Below are positions 9,214-18,367 of a stretch of DNA of 64,000 nt, one piece after another. The notes below the pieces were generated by a model that had not been told where the DNA came from, did no database searches, and worked only from the letters and a program-made list of their open reading frames with translations. The stretch's first letter is position 1. Each line of letters starts with the position of its first letter. This DNA is from J029 sp964482495 (GTDB taxonomy: Bacteria; Planctomycetota; UBA1135). The position numbers and the translations under genes were made by a program. The DNA lies in NCBI GenBank assembly GCA_964482495.1, contig CAYZXS010000003.1, positions 73,540 through 137,539 of the forward strand, written 5' to 3'.

Positions 9214-10431
9214 CTAGGAGGGGAGCCGCCGCAGCGCCTCGGCCGCGACCGCCTCGCCGATCGCCAGCGAGGCCGTGGCCGCCGGGGACGGCGCGTTGAG
9301 CACGTGCACGACCCGGGCGTCGCCCTGGATCAGGAAGTCGTCGACCAGGGCGCCGTCGCGGCCGACCGCCTGGGCGCGCACACCGGCGGGGGCGGGGACC
9401 AGGTGGCGGGGCTCGAGGCCGGGCACCAGCCGGGCCAGCGCCCGGGCGAAGGCGCGGCGCGACAGCGAGCGCCGGATCTCGCCCAGGCCGGTGCGCCAGT
9501 AGCGCGCCGCCAGCTTCCAGGTGCCGGGCCAGGCCAGGCTACCGGCGAGGTCGGCCGGCCGGAGGGTGCTCCAGCGGTAGCCCTCGCGGGCGAAGGCCGG
9601 CACGGCGTTGGGGCCGCAGTGGACGCCGCCGTCGACGGTTGGGGTGAGATGGACGCCGAGGAAGGGGAAGCTCGGGTCCGGCACCGGGTAGATCAGGCCG
9701 CGGACCCAGCCGCGGACCTCGGGGACGAGCTCGAAGTACTCGCCGCGGAAGGGCAGGACGCGCGCCGCCGGGCGCGTCCCGGAGAGGGCGGCGACCCGGT
9801 CGCTGTGCAGGCCGGCGCAGTTCACCGCCACCGCGGCGGCGAGCTCGCCAGCGCCGGTGGAGAGCCGGACTTCGTCGGCGCGGGCCTCTAGCGCCAGCAG
9901 CGCGGCGCCGCAGCGGATGGCGCCGCCGGCCTCCTCGACCCGCTCGGCCAGCCGGCGGCAGACCGCGCCGAAGTCGGTGATCCCCGATGCGGGCACCCGC
10001 AGCGCCCGCAGGCCGGCGGCGCGGGGCTCGACCTCGCGCAGCTGCTCCGGGCCGAGCGCCTCGACCGCGGCGCCGTTGGCGGCGGCGCGGCGCTCGAGCT
10101 CGGCCAGCCGGGGCAGCTCCTCCTCGCGGGTGGCGACGATCAGCTTGCCGCACCGGCGCCAGGGGAGCTGCTCGCGCTCGAGGAAGGCCTCCATCGCCGC
10201 CTTGCCGGCGCGGCAGTTGCGCGCCTTGAGGCTGCCCGGCCGGTAGTAGACCCCGGCGTGCAGCACGTTCGAATTGCGGCCGCTCTGGTGCTGGCCGACC
10301 GCGTCCTCCTTCTCGAGCACGGTGACCGCCAATCCGGGCCGCGCCTGCAGGAGCTGCCAGGCGGTGGCCAGGCCGACGATGCCGCCGCCGATCACGGCGA
10401 CGTCGGCGCGAGGCAGGTCCGTCGCGCTCAC
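9214..10431 (-). CDS. lhgO: L-2-hydroxyglutarate oxidase-like FAD-dependent oxidoreductase
   Basis: 405 residues. The start is taken as GTG at 10431..10429 because it overlaps the stop of the upstream small gene (GTGA) and sits just before the FAD-binding motif AVIGGGIVGLATAW. The segment EKEDAVGQHQSGRNSNVLHAGVYY, written here only as its features, carries the QSGRNS and HAGVYY hallmarks of LhgO. Length and motifs fit the family, which oxidises L-2-hydroxyglutarate to 2-oxoglutarate and passes electrons to the membrane quinone pool. Relatives in the DAO superfamily (for example glycerol-3-phosphate dehydrogenase) are less likely. It is the third gene of a tight leftward operon. Confidence 0.85.
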   Translation of the reverse strand: MSATDLPRADVAVIGGGIVGLATAWQLLQARPGLAVTVLEKEDAVGQHQSGRNSNVLHAGVYYRPGSLKARNCRAGKAAMEAFLEREQLPWRRCGKLIVATREEELPRLAELERRAAANGAAVEALGPEQLREVEPRAAGLRALRVPASGITDFGAVCRRLAERVEEAGGAIRCGAALLALEARADEVRLSTGAGELAAAVAVNCAGLHSDRVAALSGTRPAARVLPFRGEYFELVPEVRGWVRGLIYPVPDPSFPFLGVHLTPTVDGGVHCGPNAVPAFAREGYRWSTLRPADLAGSLAWPGTWKLAARYWRTGLGEIRRSLSRRAFARALARLVPGLEPRHLVPAPAGVRAQAVGRDGALVDDFLIQGDARVVHVLNAPSPAATASLAIGEAVAAEALRRLPS

Positions 10432-10685
10432 TTCTCGCAGGCGGCCAGGTTGTAGATCCAGGCCAGCAGCAGGCCGCCGACGGCGCCGTCCGCCAGCGCG
10501 TAGAGGGCGCCGACCAGGACGTCGAGCAGGTCGCGGGTGCCGTCGTGGCCGGGATAGAGGCTGGAGACGACCTGCAGGAAGGGCTCGCCGTAGCCGCAGC
10601 ACCAATTCAGCAGGCCGACGCCGCCGACCATCAGGGCCCAGAAGATGCCGCCGGCGATCGCCGCGGCGCGGAGTTGCAGCTTCAT
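10428..10685 (-). CDS. Small two-helix membrane protein (so-called bacteriophage holin-like family)
   Basis: 85 residues starting MKLQLRAAAIAGGIFWALMV, with one hydrophobic segment at about 8-28 and another at about 58-80 (GAVGGLLLAWIYNLA). The pattern of an N-terminal MKL basic patch, a tryptophan-containing helix, a YPGHDGT-like loop and a C-terminal AWIYNLxA fits small chromosomal proteins commonly labelled bacteriophage holin, although nothing here suggests a phage. It starts one base after the stop of thpR and its stop overlaps the lhgO start, so it is translationally coupled to both. Function unknown. Confidence 0.65.
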   Translation of the reverse strand: MKLQLRAAAIAGGIFWALMVGGVGLLNWCCGYGEPFLQVVSSLYPGHDGTRDLLDVLVGALYALADGAVGGLLLAWIYNLAACEK

Positions 10686-10686
10686 G

Positions 10687-11241
10687 TCATCGCTCCAGAG
10701 TGCGGGCTTCGACCTGCCGGAACAGGCGTTCGCGGCGGTCCTCGGCCCAGGTGTAGAGCACCAGCTCGTCGAGCAGCAGGTCGACGCCGTCGAGCTCCAG
10801 CCCGGCGGCCCAGTCGATGCCCTGCTGGCGTTGGTCCGGGGTCGCCCGGCGCAGGGGCCGGGCGATCGTGGTGTGCGCCTTGGGCGGGCGCTTGTCGGGC
10901 CGGGCCTCGGCGGCCTCGAGCCAGCGGTCGCGGCACAGGGCGATGCCCTTCTCGACCGGGTTGCGGCCGCGGCGCAGCAAGACCGACAGCGCCGAGTAGC
11001 GCTTCGGATTGCCCATCGGGACCACCTCGCCCAGGGTCACCGGCACCGCGCCCAGCTCCCAGAGCCCGTTCAGCGCCCAGGCGCGCAGCGCTTGCTGCTC
11101 GGTGCAGCCGCCGAGGAAGGCCAGGGTGATGTGCAGGTCGACGCCGCGGAACAGCCGCACGCCTTCGGGCGGCTCGCTGACGCGCTCTTCGAACCAGCCG
11201 GCGGCGGGCACGCGCAGCGCGAGGAACCAGTTCGGGCGCAT
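10687..11241 (-). CDS. thpR: RNA 2',3'-cyclic phosphodiesterase (ThpR / 2'-5' RNA ligase-like)
   Basis: 184-residue cytoplasmic 2H phosphoesterase. Both catalytic HxTx motifs are visible: HITL at residues 37-40 and HTTI at 123-126, at the normal spacing for ThpR. The N terminus RPNWFLALRVP is typical of the family. Members hydrolyse 2',3'-cyclic phosphate RNA ends to 2'-phosphate; the physiological role is unclear. First gene of the leftward operon with the small membrane protein and lhgO; a link between these functions is not obvious. Confidence 0.88.
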   Translation of the reverse strand: MRPNWFLALRVPAAGWFEERVSEPPEGVRLFRGVDLHITLAFLGGCTEQQALRAWALNGLWELGAVPVTLGEVVPMGNPKRYSALSVLLRRGRNPVEKGIALCRDRWLEAAEARPDKRPPKAHTTIARPLRRATPDQRQQGIDWAAGLELDGVDLLLDELVLYTWAEDRRERLFRQVEARTLER

Positions 11242-11292
11242 CGGCCGCTAGAATAGCGGTTTCGGCCGCCTCGTCGCGGCCTGCTTCTGACC

Positions 11293-12045
11293 ATGAACGC
11301 CACCCCTCCGCGCGGCTCCGAGCCCGCCGCCGCCTCGCCCGGCGGCGACGCGGGGGCGGACCTCGGCGTGGGCGCCTGGGGCGGGGTCGCCGAAGCCGCG
11401 CGGCCGCACTTCGAGCGCCTCGATGACGAGGACCGGGTTCGCCTTCGCCAGCTGCTCTGGTGGGACATGAGCTCGGAGTACGACGCCCGCTTCCTGAGCG
11501 CCTACGTCGAGGAGCGGGGGCTGGAGCTGAGCCAAGCCTTCCGCTCCATGCACGCCGCCTGGGCCCGGGAGGAGGAGCTGCACTACGCCGTCGTCCGGCG
11601 GGTGCGCGAGGCCCTGTTCGGCTGGAGCGAGCAGGAGCGCGCCGACTTCGCCGCCCGCCGCGCCGACTTCGCGCCGCTGGCGCACCTGTTCGCCGACGAG
11701 TTCTCGATCACCGTGCTGATCGCCTACGACGAGCTGTGCACGGTGCGCGGCTACCAGGCCAACCTTCCGCTCTACGACCGGCTCGGCCCCGAGTTCGGCG
11801 CCTTCCTGCGCCGCGTGATCGCCGACGAGGCCCTGCACTACAAGCGGGCGCTGGACGTGATCGCCGCCGAGCACCGCCACCGCCTGCCCGAGCTGCCGGC
11901 GCTGCTCGAGCGCATCCGCGCCGCCGAGGACCTTCCCTACGGCAATACCTTCGTCATGGACCACCAAGAGGACATCTACACCGAGGCGGTCAGCGACCGC
12001 GCGGTGAAGGTGCTGCTGGCGCAGGCGGCGAAGCTGTGCGGCTAG
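11293..12045 (+). CDS. Ferritin-like diiron protein (acyl-ACP desaturase-like)
   Basis: 250 residues, nearly all helical. Two ExxH metal-binding motifs are visible, EEELH at 93-97 and DEALH at 178-182, together with acidic residues in neighbouring helices (Glu62; Asp135-Glu136; Asp146-Glu147). This is the layout of ferritin-like diiron oxygenases, and the motifs resemble the EENRH and DExRH pairs of acyl-ACP desaturases. There is no signal peptide. It could desaturate fatty acids, which would fit the nearby lipid genes, but it could equally be another diiron oxygenase. It is divergent from thpR, with 51 nt between the starts. Confidence 0.6.
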   Translation: MNATPPRGSEPAAASPGGDAGADLGVGAWGGVAEAARPHFERLDDEDRVRLRQLLWWDMSSEYDARFLSAYVEERGLELSQAFRSMHAAWAREEELHYAVVRRVREALFGWSEQERADFAARRADFAPLAHLFADEFSITVLIAYDELCTVRGYQANLPLYDRLGPEFGAFLRRVIADEALHYKRALDVIAAEHRHRLPELPALLERIRAAEDLPYGNTFVMDHQEDIYTEAVSDRAVKVLLAQAAKLCG

Positions 12046-12150
12046 GGGGTCAAGCCTCAGCGCTCCTTTGCCGATCCAGGGAACCCGTGTTAGGGTGAGC
12101 GTCTAGGGCGACCGCCTTTTTCCTCCAGCCTTGCCCTCCCTCTTCCATGA

Positions 12151-14394
12151 TTGAATCGCCGCAATTCTCTTCCCGCGTCGCGTCGCGTCGTCACCCTTTT
12201 GCTGGCTTTCTCCGGCCTGGTCTTCCAGGCAGGATTCGCCCAGCAAGTGCCTCCTGGGTACCTGGTCGTGGACGGATCGCTCAGCAACCCCTCGCCGCCG
12301 TACTTCGACAGCATCACGGCTGCGGTAGGGGTCGCCGCCGCTGGCGACATCATCCAGATCCGCCCGATGGCCGAGAGCGGCGCGCCGATCGGCTACTGCG
12401 AAGGCAATACGGGCGAGTCATTCCCGATCAACATCACCACCCCTGGCCTGACCATTCGGGGAATCGGTTCGGTTCCGCCGCTGATCTACTCCGAGGTTGG
12501 CGCCGACCTTTTTTCGGTGTCCGCGACCCTCCCCTCTGGGGGATTGTCGGCGCGCTTCGAGCGCCTTGACCTCCTCGGGTCCTCCGCTGCCTTCAACCTA
12601 ACGGCGGACGGGGTCCTGATCCTCGACGTAGAACTCGATCAGCTTCGCTTCAGTCACAATCTCTATGGCGTGACCGGCCTTGCCCAGAATGGCGGGGATC
12701 TGCGGCTCGACACGGAGGATTGCTGGTTCTCGGACCTCCTCCCGACGATCGCGCCGGGCTATGCCGGTCCGGCGTCACCGGTACCCCTTCATGGCGTCTC
12801 CCTCCTCGGGAAGGGGAATCAGACCACACAGGCGCATGGGACCGTCGGTGCGGAGTTCACCAACTTGAGGTCGCAAGGCGACTTCCCTGGGACGGAACTG
12901 AACCCTGGGTCCAGCCTGGTGCTCCTGAAGGTGGAACCTGGCGGGAATCCGCGCTTCCCTACTCACACGCCAATTTCTTTTCCTGAGCCCGTGCCAACAC
13001 TCATCGCCACATTCAATGGCGGTGATCTCGTCGGGCGGTCAAGCGAGAACTTCACGGTTCCGGGTGGCTGGAACCGAGGCATTTCGGTGATCTCAGAGGA
13101 CCATCCACTGCCTTCGGGAGAAGGTGGCGTCAATTATCACTCCTATTTTATCGTGGATTTGAACGGGACAAAGGTGTCCCGATTCCTGTCAACCGGGATT
13201 TGGTGCCGCTCCGGCATTCAGAGCCAAGGCCGATTGAAGCTCAATGGCGGCACAGAGATATCAAGAACCAGGTGGGCGATTGGCTCGTCCAACGGGAGCA
13301 CAGGCAGCGGCACGGGAGTGTACCTTGAATCTGAGGAAACCTACTTGGGATTCAAGGCTGTGGATACCGCTATTCATCACAATGTCCTAGACGGCGTGAT
13401 GGCGCATTGCAGGACGGTGAGCAACCGACTCGAGACCTTTGTGCCAATGGGGTTGTTCTTCCAAACCGAGAGGATTACTTCCTCTCACAACGGACGGCAC
13501 GGCGTGAATTTGGTGGCTGGCGAAGAAGGTGTCGATGATCGAGGTGCGTTTGTCGGACTTTCGTTCTGGCTCGATCAGACCTCGACGTATTCGAATCAAA
13601 CGCCCCAGATCCTGTTCCATTCGCCGGGCGCCTTCGGCCCACTGCAAGGCCTCGGCCTCATCCATGAGTGTCTGATTCACCACAATGGTGGAAGTGGAAT
13701 TCGGATGAAATCCGTGGATGGCATTGCAACGCGGGAGCCTTGGGTCATGGTGGGGACCAGAGTCCTCGATTGCTTTATCTGGGATAATCATCTGGAGGGT
13801 TTCCTCGCAGAATTAGGAGATGCTTCTCGGGCCTGGCTCGCATTCGTCCACGATACTTTCGCCGGGAATGGCGACGGGGCCGGCGCATCGATGGAGATCA
13901 ACGCAAGCTCAGGGACTTTCTTGGGGTGGATCGAGATCGACCCTGCGAAGCCGGGGAGAGCAGAGTTCTACTCCTCTATTCGGAACTGTATCTTTCAGAG
14001 GAAGAGCACTGGGGAAGATCTGGGGGCAATCCTCGTTAGCCGCGGCCAGGACCACGGTTCGATTTATATGTACCGGATCATTCTTTCCGCTCTTCGTTCC
14101 AAGACCAAGTATGACGAGAACCAAAATGGAAACGGTATGAGTAAGGACAATGCGTGGACTAACGAAGTCACACCGTTCTTGCTCAGTGCCGGTTTCAACT
14201 GGGCCTCCTCGAGCTGGACTGATTTCCTTCTAGATGTAAACCAGAGCACGTTCCTCCAGTTCTTCTCTGACTCGGGGCCGATCGACCAGGTCAATGGCCT
14301 GGTCGAAGGATTGGTCGAGCTCGACAGGCAGGGCGATAGCCGGGACCCGGGTAATTGGTGGGATGGGAACAAGGGAGCCGACGAAGCGGATTAG
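12151..14394 (+). CDS. Secreted protein, probably a right-handed beta-helix
   Basis: 747 residues. The start must be the TTG at 12151, because the preceding triplet is an in-frame stop (overlapping an ATG of another frame at 12147). The N terminus has basic residues then a hydrophobic signal ending near FA|QQ. Repeated short strands with IHHN, LIHHNGGSGI, SHNGRHGV and WDNHLEGF motifs suggest a parallel beta-helix of the pectate-lyase type, though no catalytic site is evident. The gene is much poorer in GC than its surroundings (one 60-base line near 14101 has 26 G+C). The next gene starts 4 nt after its stop. Precise function unknown. Confidence 0.65.
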   Translation: MNRRNSLPASRRVVTLLLAFSGLVFQAGFAQQVPPGYLVVDGSLSNPSPPYFDSITAAVGVAAAGDIIQIRPMAESGAPIGYCEGNTGESFPINITTPGLTIRGIGSVPPLIYSEVGADLFSVSATLPSGGLSARFERLDLLGSSAAFNLTADGVLILDVELDQLRFSHNLYGVTGLAQNGGDLRLDTEDCWFSDLLPTIAPGYAGPASPVPLHGVSLLGKGNQTTQAHGTVGAEFTNLRSQGDFPGTELNPGSSLVLLKVEPGGNPRFPTHTPISFPEPVPTLIATFNGGDLVGRSSENFTVPGGWNRGISVISEDHPLPSGEGGVNYHSYFIVDLNGTKVSRFLSTGIWCRSGIQSQGRLKLNGGTEISRTRWAIGSSNGSTGSGTGVYLESEETYLGFKAVDTAIHHNVLDGVMAHCRTVSNRLETFVPMGLFFQTERITSSHNGRHGVNLVAGEEGVDDRGAFVGLSFWLDQTSTYSNQTPQILFHSPGAFGPLQGLGLIHECLIHHNGGSGIRMKSVDGIATREPWVMVGTRVLDCFIWDNHLEGFLAELGDASRAWLAFVHDTFAGNGDGAGASMEINASSGTFLGWIEIDPAKPGRAEFYSSIRNCIFQRKSTGEDLGAILVSRGQDHGSIYMYRIILSALRSKTKYDENQNGNGMSKDNAWTNEVTPFLLSAGFNWASSSWTDFLLDVNQSTFLQFFSDSGPIDQVNGLVEGLVELDRQGDSRDPGNWWDGNKGADEAD

Positions 14395-14398
14395 TGCC

Positions 14399-16147
14399 AT
14401 GTCTCGAAAGAGGACCTGCAGCCTTCTTGGACCGTTCCTCCTATTGCCTTGCCTGGCCAGCGTTGCTTCTGCGCAAGATTGGGTTGTAAAGGAGTCCTTC
14501 GGAGAGCCAGCTTCCTTCCTTGGCACTTCCTACTATCGTTCAGCTTGGGGGAGTCCACTCGGGGATTTGAATCAAGATGGTTTCTTGGACCTGCAGTGGG
14601 CGGACCAGTGGGTGGATTCGAACCTACGGCTGGTAGATGGTTTTCGAATTGTGTCCGGGAACGGAGCATTGCATCCTGTTGGACTGGACTACCTCAATGG
14701 GACAGGGAAGCCAATCCTCTGGCGACAGGGGAGTTGTCTCTTGCGATGGCCGACCGATGACGTGCTCGCTGTGGCGGACAACGCTAGCGGCGTCAGCCAA
14801 GTTCGACTGGTCTCGGTCTCGCAGAAGACGCCGATCGGCTCGATCTTGCTTCCGCCATCTCCTGGGGCAGGTCTACCTGCTCCCTTCCAGTTCGACGCAG
14901 TACTTCCAACTGGAGATGTGAACGGAGACTCTTGTGATGACCTCCTGTGTCAACTCAGGGCCTACGACCCTGTTTCTGGGACGAACTATGCGGTGTTGGG
15001 CGTGGTCTCCGGTGCGACATCGAATTTCTCATGGCTGAAGTATCTTCCCGCCATTCAGCGGCCGTACTTATTTCATGCGGGCTTCTTTCCTGATCTTTGG
15101 CCCGACCTGAATGGAGATGCTGTTCCCGATTTCTTCTTCCTGTCAGGCGATTCTGCGGACTCTGAGTTCTTCGCCATCTCTGGCACAGATGGCCAATTGC
15201 TGTGGTCCCTTCCTGGTTTGGGGCCGCAGGTGACGGATTGGACGCAAACCCAGGATCTGACCGGAGATGGCGTCAGGGATGTTCTCATCCTTTCCATCAT
15301 CGACTGGCTGAGTCCTCCACCACCGCAAAGGGACCCTGGGTTCGTTGCTCTGATCGATGGATCCACTGGCGCTCTTGTTTGGATCAACCGGTATGGACAT
15401 CTCCTTCCCTGGCTCAACGACCCTCATGACCAACGGATGGCCGTTGGTGTGATGCTCTCGGGGAGTGGTGACCACGATGGTGACGGTCATCCCGACGTCC
15501 TACTTACGATGGAGGAGTACCGAGCATGGGGGCACCACCCCTACTATTCTGTTTGGGTCTTCTCTGGGAGTGATGGTGCGTTCATCGGTCGAGAATTCAC
15601 TGCTCTTACCTTGGACCCTTGGGAGAGTTCTCCCTTGCAGGGGAATGGCTACTTCACCGATGGGCTTCTCCATGCCTTTCAGGATCAGGACCGGAATGGG
15701 TGGCCCGAACTCTCGGTCGTCGTCGACGTCAACCCCGCCTATCCTGGATCTCGTGGTTCTGTTTGGCTAGAGCGGCGCAGCCTGGAGGTTGACGCCAGCA
15801 ACCCCATCGGCCAGATCGCGCCTTTTCGTCTCCACCTACCGGGAGCCCCAAGCCGTCCCTTCCGGCTGCTCCTGAGCCAAGGCTTCGACTCGAATGGCGG
15901 ATCGCTCCATCTCGGCCCCTGGGACACGAAGCTGGTGCAGGACGCTGTCATGGCCGCGGCCTTCAACGCGCCAGGGCTCTCTGGCGCCTTGGATCCAACC
16001 GGAAAGGCCGCCGGCGCCTTCTTCATCCCGGCGGACCCGTCCCTGGTCGGCCAGACCTTCTACGCTCGAGCGATCGTAGAGGATCCTGGTTCTCCCGGCG
16101 GAGTGTGGACCATGAGCTCCCTGGCCTGGACCCAGGTGACGCCGTAG
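14399..16147 (+). CDS. Secreted FG-GAP/VCBS-type repeat protein
   Basis: 582 residues from the ATG at 14399, which opens a signal peptide ending near SA|QDW; it lies 4 nt after the upstream stop, so the longer frame from 14294 is rejected. Blades contain LGDLNQDGFLD, GDVNGDSCDD, DLNGDAVPDF, DLTGDGVRD and DHDGDGHPDV calcium-loop motifs of a beta-propeller. The last 115 or so residues are a divergent copy of the module shared with the FG-GAP proteins at 1052, 29535 and 31193 (LVGQTFYA, WTMSSLAW, QVTP). It shares the low GC of the preceding gene through most of its length, rising towards the 3' end. Confidence 0.75.
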   Translation: MSRKRTCSLLGPFLLLPCLASVASAQDWVVKESFGEPASFLGTSYYRSAWGSPLGDLNQDGFLDLQWADQWVDSNLRLVDGFRIVSGNGALHPVGLDYLNGTGKPILWRQGSCLLRWPTDDVLAVADNASGVSQVRLVSVSQKTPIGSILLPPSPGAGLPAPFQFDAVLPTGDVNGDSCDDLLCQLRAYDPVSGTNYAVLGVVSGATSNFSWLKYLPAIQRPYLFHAGFFPDLWPDLNGDAVPDFFFLSGDSADSEFFAISGTDGQLLWSLPGLGPQVTDWTQTQDLTGDGVRDVLILSIIDWLSPPPPQRDPGFVALIDGSTGALVWINRYGHLLPWLNDPHDQRMAVGVMLSGSGDHDGDGHPDVLLTMEEYRAWGHHPYYSVWVFSGSDGAFIGREFTALTLDPWESSPLQGNGYFTDGLLHAFQDQDRNGWPELSVVVDVNPAYPGSRGSVWLERRSLEVDASNPIGQIAPFRLHLPGAPSRPFRLLLSQGFDSNGGSLHLGPWDTKLVQDAVMAAAFNAPGLSGALDPTGKAAGAFFIPADPSLVGQTFYARAIVEDPGSPGGVWTMSSLAWTQVTP

Positions 16148-16177
16148 GGCCATTCCGACATCCCCGCGGGGGCGCGC

Positions 16178-18367
16178 TCAGCCGCGGAAGCTCCCGCCCG
16201 ACTCCGCCAGCTCCTCGATCAGCTTGGCCGGCGTGAACTTCTCCACCCCGCCCTCGCGGCCGGCGACGTCCATCTCGGCGATCTTGCGCAGCTTGTCGCG
16301 GATGACGCCGAGGCCCTCGCCGTCGGCGTAGCGCATCAGGCCGCCGCGGAAGGGGGCGAAGCCGGTGCCGAAGACGGTGGCCAGGTCGAGCATCTCGGCG
16401 TTCTCGACCACGTCCTCCTCCAGGCAGCGGGCGGCCTCGTTGACCATCGACAGCACCAGGCGGTCGACGATCTGCTGGTCGCTGTACTGCGCCGCCGGAC
16501 CGTCGCCCTGGAACTGCTTCAGGTCCTCCGAGATCACCGGCTTGACCTTGCGGTCCTTCGAGTGCTTGTAGAAGCCGTGGCCGGTCTTCTTGCCCAGCCG
16601 GTCCGGGCCCATCAACGCCGCCACCTTGGTCGAGGGCGTCATGCGCACGCCGTAGGCCTCGTGCAGCGACTGCGCGGCGTGGCTGGCGATGTCCAGGCCG
16701 ACCTCGTCGAGCAGGATGAAGGGCCCCATCGGCATGCCGAAGTCGAGCATGGCCTTGTCGACCTTGACCGGGTCGGCGCCGTCCTCGAACAGCCGGATGG
16801 CCTCGTCCAGGTAGGGGCCGAGCAGGCGGTTGACCAGGAAGCCGGCGACGTCGGCGACGACCACCGGGGTCTTGCCCATGCGCACCGCCAACGCGGCGAT
16901 CTCGGTGACGGCGGCCTCGCTGGTCTGCGCGCCGCGGATCACCTCGACCAGCGGCATCTTCTTCACCGGGTTGAAGAAGTGCATGCCGACCACGCGCTCG
17001 GGGTGCGGCAGGCCGTCGGCGATCGCGGTCACGGACAGCGAGGAGGTGTTGGTCGCCAGCAGGCAGTCCGGGCCGACCTGCTCGGCGATGCCGGCGAAGA
17101 CCTTCTGCTTGACGTCGAGCCGCTCGGCCACCGCCTCGAGCACGATCTGGCAGCCGCCGAAGCCGCGCGAGAGGTCGGTGGTGGTGTCGAGCCGGTCGCC
17201 GGCGGCCATGGCCTCGCTCTTGGTCATGCGCCGCTTGCGCTTCTTCTTGTCGACGTCGGCGCGGTGCTGCAGCAGCGCGGCGTCGTTGGCCTCGGCCGAC
17301 AGATCGCCGAGGCGCGTCTGCAGGCCCTTCTCGGCCATCGACGAGGCGATCGCGCCGCCCATGACGCCGGCGCCGATCACGGCGCCGCGGTCGAAGCGGC
17401 GCGGCTCGAAGCCGTCCTTGCCCTTGCCGAGCTTCTTGGCGGCCTCCGAGCCCTTGAAGATCGAGATCAGGCTCTTGCAGACGTCGCCGGCGGCCAGCTC
17501 GGCGATGGCGCGGGCCTCCACGCCCGGCGCCCGCGACATCGAGGTCCGCGCCGAGGCGGCGATGATGTCGATGGCCCGCAGCACGGCCGGATAGTGGCCG
17601 CGGGTCTTGGCCATGACCATCTTGCGCGCCTGGCTGGCGATCACCATGGTCGCGAGCGGGTTCTTGTCGACCGCCCAGGACTTCCAGCCGCGCTCCTTGG
17701 TCTTGGCCTTGGCCCGGCCCATGGCCAGGTCGGAGGCGACCCGCAGGAGGTACTCCGGCTTGGTCAGCCGGTCGACGAAGCCCTTCTTCCAGGCCGGCTT
17801 GGCCGGGTAGAGCTTGCCGCCGAGGATCGCCTGCATCGCCGCCGGCACGCCGACGCGCCGCGGCAGGCGGTGGCAGCCGCCCCAGCCCGGGATGATGCCG
17901 AGCATGGTCTCGGGCAGGCCGACGCGGGTCTTCTTGTGCTCGGCGGCGACGATCAAGTCGCAGCTCATCGACATCTCGAAGGCGCCGCCCGGCACCGGCC
18001 CGCCGATGGCGGCGACGGTGCGCGGCTTGAGCTTCTCGATGCGGAAGAACAAATCGTGCACCGCGAGCACGATCTTCTCCAGCGCGGCCTTGTCGGTGAT
18101 GGCGCCGATGGCGTCGACGTCGGCGCCGGCGGCGAACTGCAGCGGCTCGCGGCCGGCGATCACCACGCCGCGCAGGCTGCTGTCGGTCTCGACCTCGCCG
18201 AGGGCGGCGTCGAGGTCGCGGAGCAGCGGCGCGTCGAGCACCGCTAGGCTGCGGTGCGGCGGGTCGAGCACGATCACCGCCAGGCCCTCCTCGGGCCGCT
18301 CCAGGCGCACGCAGGCGCCGGGCTCGGGGCAGTCGGGGGGGAGGGGGAGTCCTTCGAGGTCGATCAT
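16178..18367 (-). CDS. fadJ: Fatty-acid oxidation alpha subunit: enoyl-CoA hydratase / 3-hydroxyacyl-CoA dehydrogenase
   Basis: 729-residue cytoplasmic bifunctional enzyme carrying the hydration and NAD-dependent oxidation steps of beta-oxidation. The crotonase domain (about 1-250) retains the two catalytic glutamates, in GGAFEMSMSCDL and GLPETMLGIIPGWGG. The dehydrogenase domain (about 330-720) begins with the NAD motif VIGAGVMGGAIAS and contains the catalytic histidine in VVGMHFFNPVKKM. Length matches FadB/FadJ. The ATG at 18367 overlaps the thiolase stop by one base (TGATG), so the two subunits are coupled. fadJ rather than fadB is chosen because the partner thiolase resembles FadI; this is a judgement. 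Confidence 0.9.
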   Translation of the reverse strand: MIDLEGLPLPPDCPEPGACVRLERPEEGLAVIVLDPPHRSLAVLDAPLLRDLDAALGEVETDSSLRGVVIAGREPLQFAAGADVDAIGAITDKAALEKIVLAVHDLFFRIEKLKPRTVAAIGGPVPGGAFEMSMSCDLIVAAEHKKTRVGLPETMLGIIPGWGGCHRLPRRVGVPAAMQAILGGKLYPAKPAWKKGFVDRLTKPEYLLRVASDLAMGRAKAKTKERGWKSWAVDKNPLATMVIASQARKMVMAKTRGHYPAVLRAIDIIAASARTSMSRAPGVEARAIAELAAGDVCKSLISIFKGSEAAKKLGKGKDGFEPRRFDRGAVIGAGVMGGAIASSMAEKGLQTRLGDLSAEANDAALLQHRADVDKKKRKRRMTKSEAMAAGDRLDTTTDLSRGFGGCQIVLEAVAERLDVKQKVFAGIAEQVGPDCLLATNTSSLSVTAIADGLPHPERVVGMHFFNPVKKMPLVEVIRGAQTSEAAVTEIAALAVRMGKTPVVVADVAGFLVNRLLGPYLDEAIRLFEDGADPVKVDKAMLDFGMPMGPFILLDEVGLDIASHAAQSLHEAYGVRMTPSTKVAALMGPDRLGKKTGHGFYKHSKDRKVKPVISEDLKQFQGDGPAAQYSDQQIVDRLVLSMVNEAARCLEEDVVENAEMLDLATVFGTGFAPFRGGLMRYADGEGLGVIRDKLRKIAEMDVAGREGGVEKFTPAKLIEELAESGGSFRG

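Noticed and set aside
10428..10685. Holin-like protein as evidence for a prophage
   Set aside because: No phage structural, integrase or lysis genes are nearby, and the family is common in bacterial chromosomes.
12147..12569. An ATG-started frame at 12147 overlapping the beta-helix gene start
   Set aside because: Its translation is arginine/proline-rich without a domain. The TTG frame at 12151 gives a proper signal peptide and 747 sensible residues.
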